Positions 16,588-24,643 are shown, numbered from the stretch's first letter. The stretch: DNA of 50,999 nt from Candidatus Daviesbacteria bacterium RIFCSPHIGHO2_01_FULL_41_45 (GCA_001776975.1 MFCS01000034.1:1-50999), one strand, 5' to 3'. The notes: a model not told the origin generated them from the sequence alone. Translations and numbers: made by a program.

Positions 16588-17245
16588 GGTTCTTGGTTAG
16601 AAATTTACAGTCTTCATACATCTCGCTGCCGTTTTTCATTATTTTGGTAATAGCTGCCAATCGTTGACCCAAAATCCTAGCCACTTTTTTATCACCATCG
16701 CTTAAGTCCTTTTCACCTTTGTGTCCACAGATATAAATTGACCCGTACGGAGAACCCGCATCAAACTCCGGACCCTCCCCTTGAATTGGATAAGGCACAC
16801 CAACCGGAAGCATTCCTAGGTTCAACATCGGAATCATCATAGAAATTAAAGTTGCCTCCTCTCCTCCATGTAAACTCCCTGAGGAAGTAAAAAATGCTGC
16901 TGGCTTACCAACCATTGATCCTTTTATAAAAACCGGTGAGAGTTGATCAATAAACTGTTTTAATTGGGAGGCAAAACTACCAAAATGAACCGGGGAACCA
17001 AAAGCTACTCCATCAGCAGAGGTTAAATCCTCGATTGATGCTACTGGGATACGGGCAAAGGATTCTTTGGCTGTTTGCAGGTCTGGATTATTATAGAAAA
17101 ACTCTTTGGGTAATGATTCCGGTACCTGTTTCACTTCAACCTGAGCCCCTTCAATCACTGATGCTCCTTCAGCAATAAACTCTGCCAATTTGGCAGTACA
17201 CCCAGTGAAAGAATAAAACAGCACCAATACTTTAAAGTTGGACAT
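16574..17245 (-). CDS. WrbA-type NAD(P)H:quinone oxidoreductase (flavodoxin fold)
   Basis: This 223-aa cytoplasmic flavoprotein opens with VLVLFYSFTGCTAKLAEFIAEG, the FMN-phosphate loop. It then has DGVAFGSPVHFGSFASQLKQF and KPAAFFTSSGSLHGGEEATL, both WrbA signatures for FMN binding. WrbA reduces quinones by two electrons, avoiding semiquinone radicals. It is followed by the overlapping DoxX-like gene and preceded by two membrane genes. The C-terminal tail of about 25 residues beyond the domain is basic and not conserved to my knowledge. Confidence 0.88.
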   Translation of the reverse strand: MSNFKVLVLFYSFTGCTAKLAEFIAEGASVIEGAQVEVKQVPESLPKEFFYNNPDLQTAKESFARIPVASIEDLTSADGVAFGSPVHFGSFASQLKQFIDQLSPVFIKGSMVGKPAAFFTSSGSLHGGEEATLISMMIPMLNLGMLPVGVPYPIQGEGPEFDAGSPYGSIYICGHKGEKDLSDGDKKVARILGQRLAAITKIMKNGSEMYEDCKFLTKNHEAR

Positions 17246-17250
17246 TAATT

Positions 17251-17475
17251 TTATAATACACTCGCCATCAAGATTAAGTAAAGTACCATAAATAACCCCA
17301 AAAAGATTGAAACGATGGGTTTGATTTGCAAAAAAGAACGCATGAACCTAGGAAGTTTTATACCTAACCACTCCTCTGTTTCTACCACCTCTGAAAAATA
17401 TAGCAATTCATAAACAAAGCTAATTGAAAAAAATAAAAAGAATAAAAAAAGCAATGTAATCTCAACAGTCCACAT
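17251..17475 (-). CDS. Small membrane protein, two helices
   Basis: A 74-aa protein with hydrophobic segments at about residues 4-27 and 50-73. Between them is a polar stretch (YFSEVVETEEWLGIKLPRFMRS). I do not recognise the family. It is tightly packed between the PH-domain gene (1-nt gap) and the WrbA-type gene (5-nt gap), so it belongs to this operon. Confidence 0.6.
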   Translation of the reverse strand: MWTVEITLLFLFFLFFSISFVYELLYFSEVVETEEWLGIKLPRFMRSFLQIKPIVSIFLGLFMVLYLILMASVL

Positions 17476-17476
17476 C

Positions 17477-18100
17477 TTAAATTACTCCTAGCTTATTTGG
17501 GTAAATATCTTCTGTAAATTTAATATGTTCAGGGTGAGTCTCTCTTTTAAACCAAACTGGGGAGCTGTTCATAATCACCTCTAAACAATCTCCTAACTTC
17601 ATAGCTGTTTCACGAGGATTAGTAATCGATCTCATCACAAATAATTGGTCATGGGAGGGACGGTCAAAAGCTATTGTGACATCACCCATATTTAAAATCT
17701 CTTCCATGAAATTTCCAATGTTAGCATCAACTTCGGTGGTCCTGACCTGATCCAAAAATACATCATTAACAACATCCGAATAAAAAGGAATGGCAATAAT
17801 TTCCAATATTTTTCTGTTGCTGACAAAATAAATATGAAAGTACCAATCAATCATTACTTTTACCAAAAAGTTAGCTATTACAGACACAGCTATTGTATAG
17901 GTAGCGATCTGAATAACAACCCTTATCTGCATAAAAGAGAGTACCGCCCAAAGGATAAATAACACACAAGCTGACAAAACAAGTGTTAAGCACAATTTTA
18001 TTGCTAATATAAAAGGGTGTTGTCTTTTGGCAACAATAAGAGTCTCACCTGATAATGTTAGAAGCTTTTTAACATCGTTGCTATCTAAAACGGCTTTCAT
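17477..18100 (-). CDS. Membrane protein with bacterial PH-like domain
   Basis: This 207-aa protein has two close transmembrane helices (about residues 30-52 and 56-80) followed by a bacterial PH (YdbS/bPH2-like) domain. The 'vSnRkileii..pf....v..v.LdqV' pattern appears as FVSNRKILEIIAIPFYSD and VFLDQVRTTEVD, and later MGDVTIAFDRPSHDQLFVMRSI. Such proteins are usually inner-membrane scaffolds of unknown function. It is the first gene of the PH - small TM - WrbA - DoxX operon; a structured RNA region lies just upstream. Confidence 0.7.
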   Translation of the reverse strand: MKAVLDSNDVKKLLTLSGETLIVAKRQHPFILAIKLCLTLVLSACVLFILWAVLSFMQIRVVIQIATYTIAVSVIANFLVKVMIDWYFHIYFVSNRKILEIIAIPFYSDVVNDVFLDQVRTTEVDANIGNFMEEILNMGDVTIAFDRPSHDQLFVMRSITNPRETAMKLGDCLEVIMNSSPVWFKRETHPEHIKFTEDIYPNKLGVI

Positions 18101-18123
18101 TAATTTTCATAACTTGCTCATGT

Positions 18124-18250
18124 GGCGTGATTAGGGTAGGACCAAGAATTTTGGAACGCTTTATTTGAAAATTAGTTACTCAAAAGGGTGACGCGCGTTC
18201 CTATCAGTTTCTTAGCAGACCCTTCCGGGAACCTACCCCATCACACCGCC
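18124..18250 (-). ncRNA. Structured RNA candidate (unknown class)
   Basis: About 130 nt between the PH-domain gene and the Crp/Fnr gene can fold into a closed three-way junction. The closing stem pairs 18124-18131 and 18134-18140 with 18232-18243 and 18247-18250 (GGCG, TGAT, GGGTAGG with CCTACCC, ATCA, CGCC), 15 pairs in all. A second stem pairs GGAACGC (18153-18159) with GCGTTCC (18195-18201). On the minus strand a third hairpin is CCC-GGAA-GGG (18220-18229) with a GNRA loop. A weak promoter-like TGT-TACATT places a minus-strand start close to the closing stem. It could be a free RNA or a 5'-leader element of the PH/WrbA operon. It does not match SRP, 6S, RNase P, tmRNA or riboswitch cores I know. 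The strand is inferred. Confidence 0.5.
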
Positions 18251-18300
18251 TGGAATGTAACATAATTATTAACTAAATTCAGTGATAAAAAACACCATTA

Positions 18301-18948
18301 TTAAAGGCTAGATGAAAGCTCTTTTTCCAGAACTGACAGATTGGATATCAGTAGCGTATTACCCTGGTAATTGATAATACCCCTATCTTTTAATTTCTTC
18401 ATCTCCCTAGTGACTGTTTCTCTAGATAATCCCGTTTCTGTTGCCAGGTATGTATGAGAAAGTCTTAATTTTATCACCCTTTCTAGATCTTGATTAGAGC
18501 GTTTAGCTTGGATAAGAAGATGAGATAGCAATTTAGAGTGTGCATCTCCACCTATTAACGATTCTATTCTTAGCATATACCCCTCTAATCCTTGGTAGAT
18601 TCTTTCTAAAAGATCTAAGACTAAGTCATGATTAGATTTAAAAAAAACATTAAACTCTTTTTTTGGAGATAAATAAAGATCACAATTACTTAAACAGTCA
18701 TAGAAGTGTCTATTTTGATTATTATTTAACGCCCAGTTCATCGGGAAAAAAGATGGTGATTTAAAAATATTAACAGTTATTTCTACTCCATTTTTAGAAA
18801 TTAAAAATACCCTCACAGTGCCTTTAATTAAAAAATAAACTCCTTTAATTTTTTGATCAGGAGAGATGAAAATAGTACCCTTTTTTAATTGCTTTTTTTT
18901 ATATTTTGAAAAGAACTTTAGTAACTTATACTGAACCTCTGAGTTCAT
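18301..18948 (-). CDS. Crp/Fnr-family transcription regulator
   Basis: This 215-aa protein has an N-terminal cNMP-binding-type beta barrel (about residues 15-125: KGTIFISPDQKIKGVYFLIKG, then GVEITVNIFKSPSFFP) and a C-terminal winged helix-turn-helix. The recognition helix region is YLATETGLSRETVTREMKKL. The ligand-pocket 'GE.....R.a' residues for cAMP are not present, and no N-terminal Cys cluster for an Fe-S centre is visible. The effector is therefore unknown; redox or a small molecule are options. The structured RNA and PH/WrbA operon lie directly downstream and could be targets. Confidence 0.85.
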   Translation of the reverse strand: MNSEVQYKLLKFFSKYKKKQLKKGTIFISPDQKIKGVYFLIKGTVRVFLISKNGVEITVNIFKSPSFFPMNWALNNNQNRHFYDCLSNCDLYLSPKKEFNVFFKSNHDLVLDLLERIYQGLEGYMLRIESLIGGDAHSKLLSHLLIQAKRSNQDLERVIKLRLSHTYLATETGLSRETVTREMKKLKDRGIINYQGNTLLISNLSVLEKELSSSL

Positions 18949-18991
18949 GTGCCAATTCTACTACAACCACTGTTTGGTATCATAATCTTCC

Positions 18992-20419
18992 TTAAGATCG
19001 TCCAATTAAAACCCTGCATAAATATTCAATACTCCAAGAACGGATAATTTCATTACTTCTCCAACCCTCAATTATTATGGCTAGGTCTGGCTCTAGCCCT
19101 GTTATATTAATCTGTTCAACAATCTGATCCTTTCCAAGTCGTAACAAATCCACCCATAATTTATTCTTAGCCTTATAGATCCGCCGGCTCATCGTCTCTC
19201 TAAATTTTTTCCCATCCTGCTCACTTACACTACCCAACATCTCCCTAAATAACTCACCCACCAATTTATTAGGTGAAAGTAACTCCACAACGCCTGATCC
19301 CTCATCCACCCTTAGCAACTCTTCAACTCTAAACCCAACTGACAGATACTTATCCGTAATTGGAACAGGGACAATTTCTATCACTCTATCCACCAACGGA
19401 GATTCAGATACCGCCAGTTTTTCTATATAAACAGCCGCTCTCATTTCTTTGGGAGCTAATCTTGCAACCACTGCTTCTGGAGCTATTCCAAATGTCTGGG
19501 TTATTTTAGAAGGACCCAATCTCCTGAGTATCACTATAGCTCTATCTTCAAGCTGTCTGATTCTTTCTTTAGAGACTCCCAACCTCTCTCCTACCATTGC
19601 TAAAGTATGGGGTTCACCTCCATTTAAACCAAACCTTAAACTAAGGATCTCAGCTGCCCTCTCCCCAACTAGCTTGGATAACCTCAGACCTAAACCAGAA
19701 GCATCTCCAACATCTGCCTGATCCTCAACACTGGCATGCGGATCAGGGATCCTCTCATGCATAAACCCCTCTTCGTCGTATGAGTTTGGCAAATCCAAAG
19801 ATTTTGGCCTACCAGCTCTAAGCATCCTGACCAATCTGGTAGATTTTTCGTCATCCCACCCAAAAGTAGTAGATGCCTGCTGTGCCAACTCAGTCAGACT
19901 AATATCACGTTCAAATATTTGAGATAGTTCGGATTGGAGTCTAGCTATTCTTACTAACTCCTGATTAACATGAACCGGACGTCTGATTAAATTAGCGTCT
20001 TCTATGATTGACCGGGTTATCCCCTGTCTGATCCACCAGTAAGCATAAGTTGAGAACCTAAAGCCCCTTCTCTAGTCAAACTTGTCTGTTCCTCTCAGTA
20101 ATCCTATATTACCTTCCTGAATCAGGTCTTCAAATTCCACCCCCCTCTCCCGATGTCTTCTTGCTACTAACACAACCAACCTTAAGTTAGCCTCAATAAG
20201 TCTCGTCCTGGCAACTATATCTCCAGCATCCCTCCTCCTACTCAAACTGATTTCTTGATCTGCGGTTAACAATGGTATCCGTCTAATATCTCCTAAATAC
20301 AAGGTTAAGGCATTCAGATCTTTTGGGCCCAAATCCGCTAATAATTCATCATCGTTGGGAATTGGTAAAGCAGCAATATCCTTCAGGTCTTCTTTCGCTG
20401 GCTCAACTACTTCAACCAC
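18992..20419 (-). pseudogene. Sigma-70 family factor interrupted by an in-frame amber codon
   Basis: Read straight through TAG at 20072-20074, this is one 475-residue sigma-70 family protein. Before the stop come region 1.2 ([20 protein letters not shown]) and region 2.1-2.2 ([34 protein letters not shown]). Directly after it the same frame continues with RRGFRFSTYAYWWIRQGITR (region 2.3), a divergent region 2.4 (IIEDANLIRRPVHVNQ), and region 4 with TLAMVGERLGVSKERIRQLE. About 170 further residues form a C-terminal extension of unknown function. The frame never shifts, so a single base accounts for the break. Separate pieces would be 20072-20419 (115 aa) and a fragment from a TTG at 19888. 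The GTG start lies 6 nt from TACAAT. Readthrough, sequencing error or a decaying paralogue are all possible. Confidence 0.85.
20072..20074 (-). other. In-frame TAG (amber) inside sigma region 2
   Basis: This codon 116 follows KFD and precedes RRGFRFSTYA. Related sigma factors commonly have an aromatic or polar residue here (KFDYxRGFxFSTYA); Tyr TAC/TAT to TAG is a single-base change. TAG ends other genes here (6787, 24517, 29079), so reassigned amber is unlikely. Confidence 0.85.
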
Positions 20420-20425
20420 AGGGCA

Positions 20426-20431
20426 ATTGTA
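20426..20431 (-). promoter_or_regulatory. -10 element of the sigma-factor gene (leaderless)
   Basis: On the minus strand an extended -10, TGC-TACAAT, ends 6 nt before the GTG at 20419, the window's typical leaderless spacing. This supports the GTG as the start and a promoter separate from the transketolase operon. Confidence 0.65.
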
Positions 20432-20459
20432 GCAAAAGATTGCAAAAAGTCGAGTGTGA

Positions 20460-21449
20460 TTATTTTTCCTTCATGCGCAGAACTTGCAGGACTGCTTTTT
20501 TAATATTTTCTGTAGTTAATCCAAACTTTTCTAATAGCTCTTCTGGCTCACCAGACTCACCAAACCGATCCTCTATACCAATAATCTTAATTGGTACCGG
20601 AAAATTTTGAGAAATTAACTCAGCTACCGCTGCCCCTAATCCTCCATGAATTTGATGCTCCTCGACTGTGACAACCGCCCTAGTCTCCTCAGCTGCCTTG
20701 AGAATGGTTTTTTGATCCAAGGGCTTAATAGTATGATTATTAATCACCCTGATAGAAATCCCGTGTTCTTTTAATTCTTTGGCCACCAATAAAGCTCGAT
20801 AAACCATCTGCCCACAAGCGATGATAGCTACATCTTTACCCTCATAAAAAACTTCGGCTTTACCGATCTCAAAAGAGGTGGACTCGGTGGTAATTACTGG
20901 AACATCTGATCTGGATAATCTTAAATATGATGGTTTAGAATTTTTAGCTATAGCAACAGTGGCTTTTTTAGCCTCAATTGAATCACAAGGACAAACCACC
21001 ACCATATTGGGCAATGCCCTCATAATTGCTAGATCCTCCAAGGCTTGATGGGTTGCTCCATCCGGTCCAACCGAGATCCCAGCATGACTACCTATAATTT
21101 TAACCGGTTGGTTGTTATAACAAACGGTAGTCCTGATCTGTTCCCAGTTTCGGCCAGGAGAAAACACAGCATAAGAGGTGATAAAAGGAACTTTGCCAGC
21201 TGCAGCCATACCAGATGCCACTGCTGCTAAATTTTGCTCTGCTACTCCAATTTCTATAAAGCGGTTGGGATATTTTTTAGCAAACTCTTCGGTTCTGGTT
21301 GATTCAGTTAAGTCTGCACAAAGAGCCACCACTTGATCATTGGCATCAGCAGCCAGAACCAATCCTTCGCCATAACCATTACGGGATGGAACCTGCTCAA
21401 TATCATCATCAAATAATTTTGGGTTTAAATGAGCTTGATCATTAAGCAT
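20460..21449 (-). CDS. Transketolase, C-terminal subunit
   Basis: This 329-aa protein carries the pyrimidine-binding and C-terminal domains of a split transketolase: [32 protein letters not shown] (with the catalytic Glu of the TPP site), [18 protein letters not shown], and the late [18 protein letters not shown]. Together with the N-terminal subunit it moves two-carbon units between sugar phosphates in the cytoplasm. Its start overlaps the N-terminal subunit gene by 8 nt, so 1:1 synthesis is expected. It is the last gene of the pentose-phosphate operon. Confidence 0.94.
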   Translation of the reverse strand: MLNDQAHLNPKLFDDDIEQVPSRNGYGEGLVLAADANDQVVALCADLTESTRTEEFAKKYPNRFIEIGVAEQNLAAVASGMAAAGKVPFITSYAVFSPGRNWEQIRTTVCYNNQPVKIIGSHAGISVGPDGATHQALEDLAIMRALPNMVVVCPCDSIEAKKATVAIAKNSKPSYLRLSRSDVPVITTESTSFEIGKAEVFYEGKDVAIIACGQMVYRALLVAKELKEHGISIRVINNHTIKPLDQKTILKAAEETRAVVTVEEHQIHGGLGAAVAELISQNFPVPIKIIGIEDRFGESGEPEELLEKFGLTTENIKKAVLQVLRMKEK

Positions 21450-22293
21450 GTCTAATTGCCTCCTCGATATGCCTTAACTGTGTAAGTGCTTCTTCAGCCT
21501 CTTGTTTATTTGGAGCTTTGCCATGCCATTCATATTTATTTTCCATAAAGCTCACCCCTTTACCGGGGGTAGTGTGAGCCAAGATTAAAGTTGGCTTACT
21601 GTGAATTGTTTTGGCTAAATCAAAAGCATCATGAATAGATTGAAAGTTGTGTCCATCAATATCCACAACATGCCAGTTAAATGATTCATATTTATCTTTT
21701 AACGGCTCGAGGGGCATAATATCCTCCGTAAAACCATCAATTTGGATATTATTCCGATCAATCACCCCCACTAAATTATCCAACTTGTTTTTACCAGCAA
21801 ACATCACCGCCTCCCAGGTATTTCCTGCCTCCTGCTCCCCATCTGACATTAAACAGATCACCCTCCAAGTTTTTTGATCCATCTTGGCTACATAAGCCAT
21901 GCCACAAGATTGGGAAAGACCTGACCCCAAAGGCCCAGAGGTAGTTTCTAATCCTGGCAGAGAACCCCGGTGAGGGTGTCCTTGTAATCTAGTCCCTAAC
22001 TTCCTTAAAGTTTTTAACTCAGAAACTGGAAAATATCCTGAATGAGCCAAAGTTGTATATAAAACCGGGCAAATGTGACCGTTGGATAAAACTAACCGAT
22101 CCCGATCTGCTAAATCAGGATTATGTGGATTGTGGTGCAAGATGTGAAAATATAGCGCTGTTAAAATATCTGCCATCCCTAACGGCCCAGCAGAGTGCCC
22201 TGATCCCGCTTCAAGCAACATCTTGATAATATCCTGGCGGATCTCATTAGCTTTTAATTCGAGGTGCTTGATGGCAGAATCGGGCAGAGTCAT
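21442..22293 (-). CDS. Transketolase, N-terminal subunit
   Basis: This 283-aa subunit binds the TPP pyrophosphate and magnesium. It shows GSGHSAGPLGMADILTALYF near the N-terminus, LQGHPHRGSLPGLETTSGPLGSGLS, and the TPP motif SDGEQEAGNTWEAV followed by NLVGVIDRNNIQIDG. A GTG at 22296 is possible, but the ATG one codon later is preferred; the stop of the LOG gene overlaps the GTG (TAGTG). The split two-gene form is common in Archaea and many CPR and Firmicutes. Confidence 0.94.
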   Translation of the reverse strand: MTLPDSAIKHLELKANEIRQDIIKMLLEAGSGHSAGPLGMADILTALYFHILHHNPHNPDLADRDRLVLSNGHICPVLYTTLAHSGYFPVSELKTLRKLGTRLQGHPHRGSLPGLETTSGPLGSGLSQSCGMAYVAKMDQKTWRVICLMSDGEQEAGNTWEAVMFAGKNKLDNLVGVIDRNNIQIDGFTEDIMPLEPLKDKYESFNWHVVDIDGHNFQSIHDAFDLAKTIHSKPTLILAHTTPGKGVSFMENKYEWHGKAPNKQEAEEALTQLRHIEEAIRHA

Positions 22294-22295
22294 CA

Positions 22296-22961
22296 CTAGA
22301 CAGTATACCCATTTTCCTGGCTCGGTTCCAGATGAGTGTGCTCACCCCTGCTTAATTCATTCTCAAATTCTCTGATAGCTAACAATACCTGCTCCGGTGT
22401 CTCCACAATTTTATAAACCCTTAACTCTTCGGGACGAAGCAACATATTATCCTTAAAACTCTTGATAATATCTACCCAAAACCGGCCATATAAAATCAAA
22501 GGTTTATGGTGGCCAAAATACAATCTAGCCAACCCCCAGGCCATGCCAAACTCCGAGATTGTTCCCGTACCACCATTAAAGATGACGTAAACTTGCCCCT
22601 CTTTCATCAACATTAAGGTTCGCTCGACATAACTTTTAGTTTTTATCTCCACATCAAATAAATTACGCGAATCTCGTCCTTCAAAGTTAGGAATATCCTC
22701 AATCTCCAAAGTTACCCCAATTACTTTTCCACCCCCACTTTTGGCTCCAATAGTGGCTGCCCGCATCACTCCTGGCCCTCCCCCATCAACTACTGTAAAA
22801 CCCGACTCGGCCAATTTTTTGGAAACCGCTACCACTGATTGAAAAAGCTCACTTTTATCGGGGGCATCAGCATAGCCAAAGATAGCCACGTTTTTAATAG
22901 GATTATTTGAGTGTGGTTTTTGTTTAGAGAATAGCTTCCCAAAAAGATTCCAAATTTTCAT
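22296..22961 (-). CDS. LOG-family (lysine-decarboxylase-like) phosphoribohydrolase
   Basis: This 221-aa Rossmann-fold protein belongs to the LOG family, whose members cleave nucleotide 5'-monophosphates to base plus ribose 5-phosphate. VDGGGPGVMRAATIGAKSGG matches the family 'GGG..GlMgava.gA...GG' and VIFNGGTGTISEFGMAWG matches 'PGGxGTxxE', here with Asn replacing Pro. The operon context of pentose-phosphate genes fits ribose-phosphate release. Its first 38 nt overlap the end of rpe in another frame. Confidence 0.82.
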   Translation of the reverse strand: MKIWNLFGKLFSKQKPHSNNPIKNVAIFGYADAPDKSELFQSVVAVSKKLAESGFTVVDGGGPGVMRAATIGAKSGGGKVIGVTLEIEDIPNFEGRDSRNLFDVEIKTKSYVERTLMLMKEGQVYVIFNGGTGTISEFGMAWGLARLYFGHHKPLILYGRFWVDIIKSFKDNMLLRPEELRVYKIVETPEQVLLAIREFENELSRGEHTHLEPSQENGYTV

Positions 22962-23571
22962 TAATATCTCCGTTTAGAAGTCGCGATCCAACAACGGCGT
23001 AATCTGCCCCAGTCTCCATGATTGATTTAATATTGTCCGGACTAACCCCTCCATCAACACCTATTTTAAATGATAGGGCATTATCTTTCCTAAGTCGAGC
23101 ACAATCTTTAATCTTATCCAAGGTTTCCGGGATAAAATCCTGTCCTTGTTTTCCCGGATGAACACCCATCAGTAAAACTACATCTATTTTTTCTAAGTAC
23201 GGTTTCAGTTGGTCTAGCCACATTTCTGGATTCAAAACTAATCCCACCTCTAGGTGTCTTTGTTTAATAATCTCAATTATGTGATCCTCTTTACCAACCC
23301 CTAAATGAAATAAAACTCTTTTAAATTTATAAAGGCTCAATCGGGTGACAAAACTAGTTGGTTCACTGACCATTAAATGAGCCTCTTTTTCTAACTGCAG
23401 AGGATACTTACTGAAATCTCCCCAAAACGTTTTACTATTAACATAGATTCCGTCGGCCACATCAACATGAACCATTCCTCCACTTAACTCATCTGAAGAA
23501 TTTATCTTACTAACCGCTTCTTTATACTCTTCCTCAGTGGTAGCTAAAATCGCTGGAAGAATCTGGATCAT
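22924..23571 (-). CDS. rpe: Ribulose-phosphate 3-epimerase
   Basis: This 215-aa TIM-barrel enzyme interconverts ribulose 5-phosphate and xylulose 5-phosphate. It starts with IQILPAILATTEEEY and has MVHVDVADGIYV (metal-binding His/Asp), VVLLMGVHPGKQGQDFIPETLDKI and IGVDGGVSPDNIKSIMETGADYAVVGS (phosphate loop). In these the usual 'S.d...PG..Gq.F' appears as VHPGKQGQDF. The gene lies 12 nt after rpiB and overlaps the next gene. Confidence 0.93.
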   Translation of the reverse strand: MIQILPAILATTEEEYKEAVSKINSSDELSGGMVHVDVADGIYVNSKTFWGDFSKYPLQLEKEAHLMVSEPTSFVTRLSLYKFKRVLFHLGVGKEDHIIEIIKQRHLEVGLVLNPEMWLDQLKPYLEKIDVVLLMGVHPGKQGQDFIPETLDKIKDCARLRKDNALSFKIGVDGGVSPDNIKSIMETGADYAVVGSRLLNGDINENLESFWEAIL

Positions 23572-23583
23572 GGGTGAGTTTAT

Positions 23584-24030
23584 TTAATTAGTCTCTTCAA
23601 TTTGTTCTAATTTTTCCAATCTTCTCAGATGTCTTTCATCACCGCTAAACTCGGTTGATAAAAAAACTTTGATAATTTCAAAAGCCAATTCCTCTTGCAA
23701 AGTATCTGCTGGTAAAGAAATAACGTTAGCGTCTTCGTGGGCCCGAGCTTGGATGGCCCTAGGAATATCAAAAACTAGCGCTGATCTAATTCCATCAAAC
23801 TTGTTTGCCACCATATCTACTCCGGCTCCAGAACCACAAAGAATAATTCCTTTATTTATGGGATCATTACTAACAGCCTCCGCTACTTTTTGGGCATAAT
23901 CCACATAATCATCATCTCTATCCAAAATCTGATTCCCCAGATCAGTTATCTCATATCCTTCATCTTTAAGCCTTCTAAAAAGTGCCTCTTTTAACTCAAA
24001 ACCCCGGTGATCAGCACCAATAAATATCAT
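23584..24030 (-). CDS. rpiB: Ribose-5-phosphate isomerase B
   Basis: This 148-aa enzyme interconverts ribose 5-phosphate and ribulose 5-phosphate. It shows FIGADHRGFELKEAL at the start, DYVDYAQKVAEAV, the active-site GIILCGSGAGVDMVANKFDGIRSAL with the catalytic Cys, and ARAHEDANVISLPA. I set the start at 24030 because AGGAGG lies 5 nt upstream and the enzyme family begins here; the reading frame open further upstream has no similarity. It is the first gene of rpiB-rpe-LOG-tktN-tktC. Its promoter region overlaps that of the divergent small RNA. Confidence 0.95.
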   Translation of the reverse strand: MIFIGADHRGFELKEALFRRLKDEGYEITDLGNQILDRDDDYVDYAQKVAEAVSNDPINKGIILCGSGAGVDMVANKFDGIRSALVFDIPRAIQARAHEDANVISLPADTLQEELAFEIIKVFLSTEFSGDERHLRRLEKLEQIEETN

Positions 24031-24061
24031 CAGAACCTCCTTTTGATATAGTAGTTCATAG

Positions 24062-24090
24062 TTGACCCTAACTTCAAGGGATGATATAAA
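24062..24090 (+). promoter_or_regulatory. Promoter of the small RNA upstream of rpiB
   Basis: TTGACC (24062-24067), a 17-nt spacer ending in TGA (extended -10 TGn), and TATAAA (24085-24090). This is one of the best promoter matches in the window and no protein gene follows it directly. Confidence 0.75.
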
Positions 24091-24094
24091 TTTT

Positions 24095-24159
24095 AGCGGC
24101 CTGAGTTTCGTAAGGAAATTAGGTTTAGTCAAGAAATCCCGCTACGTGCGGGATTTTTT
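24095..24159 (+). ncRNA. Small RNA candidate with GUAA hairpin and terminator
   Basis: Starting about 6 nt after the TATAAA, a roughly 65-nt transcript would hold two hairpins. The first (24100-24123) pairs CCTGAGTTTC with GGAAATTAGG around a GTAA tetraloop, 9 of 10 positions pairing counting G-T wobbles. The second is the terminator at 24136-24159. There is no reading frame with a usable start of any size. It is divergent from rpiB and could be a trans-acting sRNA or act on the overlapping rpiB promoter region. Class unknown. Confidence 0.6.
24136..24159 (+). terminator. Rho-independent terminator
   Basis: ATCCCGC, loop TACGT, GCGGGAT, then a run of six T. It is oriented to end the small RNA at 24095. 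Confidence 0.85.
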
Positions 24160-24237
24160 GATTGGTTAGACCTCCGCTAAGTTAACCCTTGCTCAATCGT
24201 TATTAACCTGCTAAAATTGCTCCTTCAGCTTTATAAT

Positions 24238-24519
24238 ATGATTGAAGCAAGGGAACGTCTATTACCAACAACTGTGCCTGATAACACCATCCAAGATTGG
24301 GCAAGTTTTGTGGAGGGTCTGATGTTGGAAAAAAGGGGTGATAGAACATGGATTGCTAATACGCCACATGGAAGAAGAATTGTTACAGGAGCATATTTTA
24401 ATATTAATCTGGAACCAGGAATTCATTATGAACATGAGGGAATAGTTCACGCCACCAGAGTTCCTGGATTAGAACTTGAAACCAAACCAAAACTATTCCG
24501 TGACACCTACTGGAAATAG
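24238..24519 (+). CDS. Small hypothetical protein
   Basis: A 93-aa soluble protein I do not recognise (IEARERLLPTT, DWASFVEGLMLEKRGDRTW, PHGRRIVTGAYFNINLEPG). An extended -10, TGC-TAAAAT (about 24211-24218), lies upstream and the ATG at 24238 would be reached after a short leader. A TTG at 24217 is possible but overlaps the -10. It ends with TAG, 50 nt before tRNA-Gln. Confidence 0.55.
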   Translation: MIEARERLLPTTVPDNTIQDWASFVEGLMLEKRGDRTWIANTPHGRRIVTGAYFNINLEPGIHYEHEGIVHATRVPGLELETKPKLFRDTYWK

Positions 24520-24569
24520 TAATCTTAAATTAGAATTCCTATCTTAATTCTGTTAAAATCTACCCACAG

Positions 24570-24643
24570 TGCCAGGTCGTCTAATGGTAGGACAATAGCC
24601 TCTGAAGTTATTTATCTTGGTTCGAGTCCAAGCCTGGCAACCA
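24570..24643 (+). tRNA. tRNA-Gln (anticodon CTG)
   Basis: A full cloverleaf folds: acceptor TGCCAGG/CCTGGCA with the weak U1-A72 pair typical of tRNA-Gln, D-stem GTCT/GGAC, anticodon stem ATAGC/GTTAT with loop CTCTGAA (anticodon CTG, reads CAG), and T-stem CTTGG/CCAAG with loop TTCGAGT. The discriminator is A and CCA is encoded (24641-24643). A TGT-TAAAAT element lies just upstream. Confidence 0.96.

Noticed and set aside
18124-18250. SRP RNA, because of the CCCGGAAGGG tip
   Set aside because: The flanking bases do not form the single long rod of SRP RNA and the conserved AGCAG side of the tip loop is not in place; the fold is a three-way junction.
18992-20419. Frameshift in the sigma-factor gene
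   Set aside because: The frame is identical before and after the break; only a TAG codon separates the parts.
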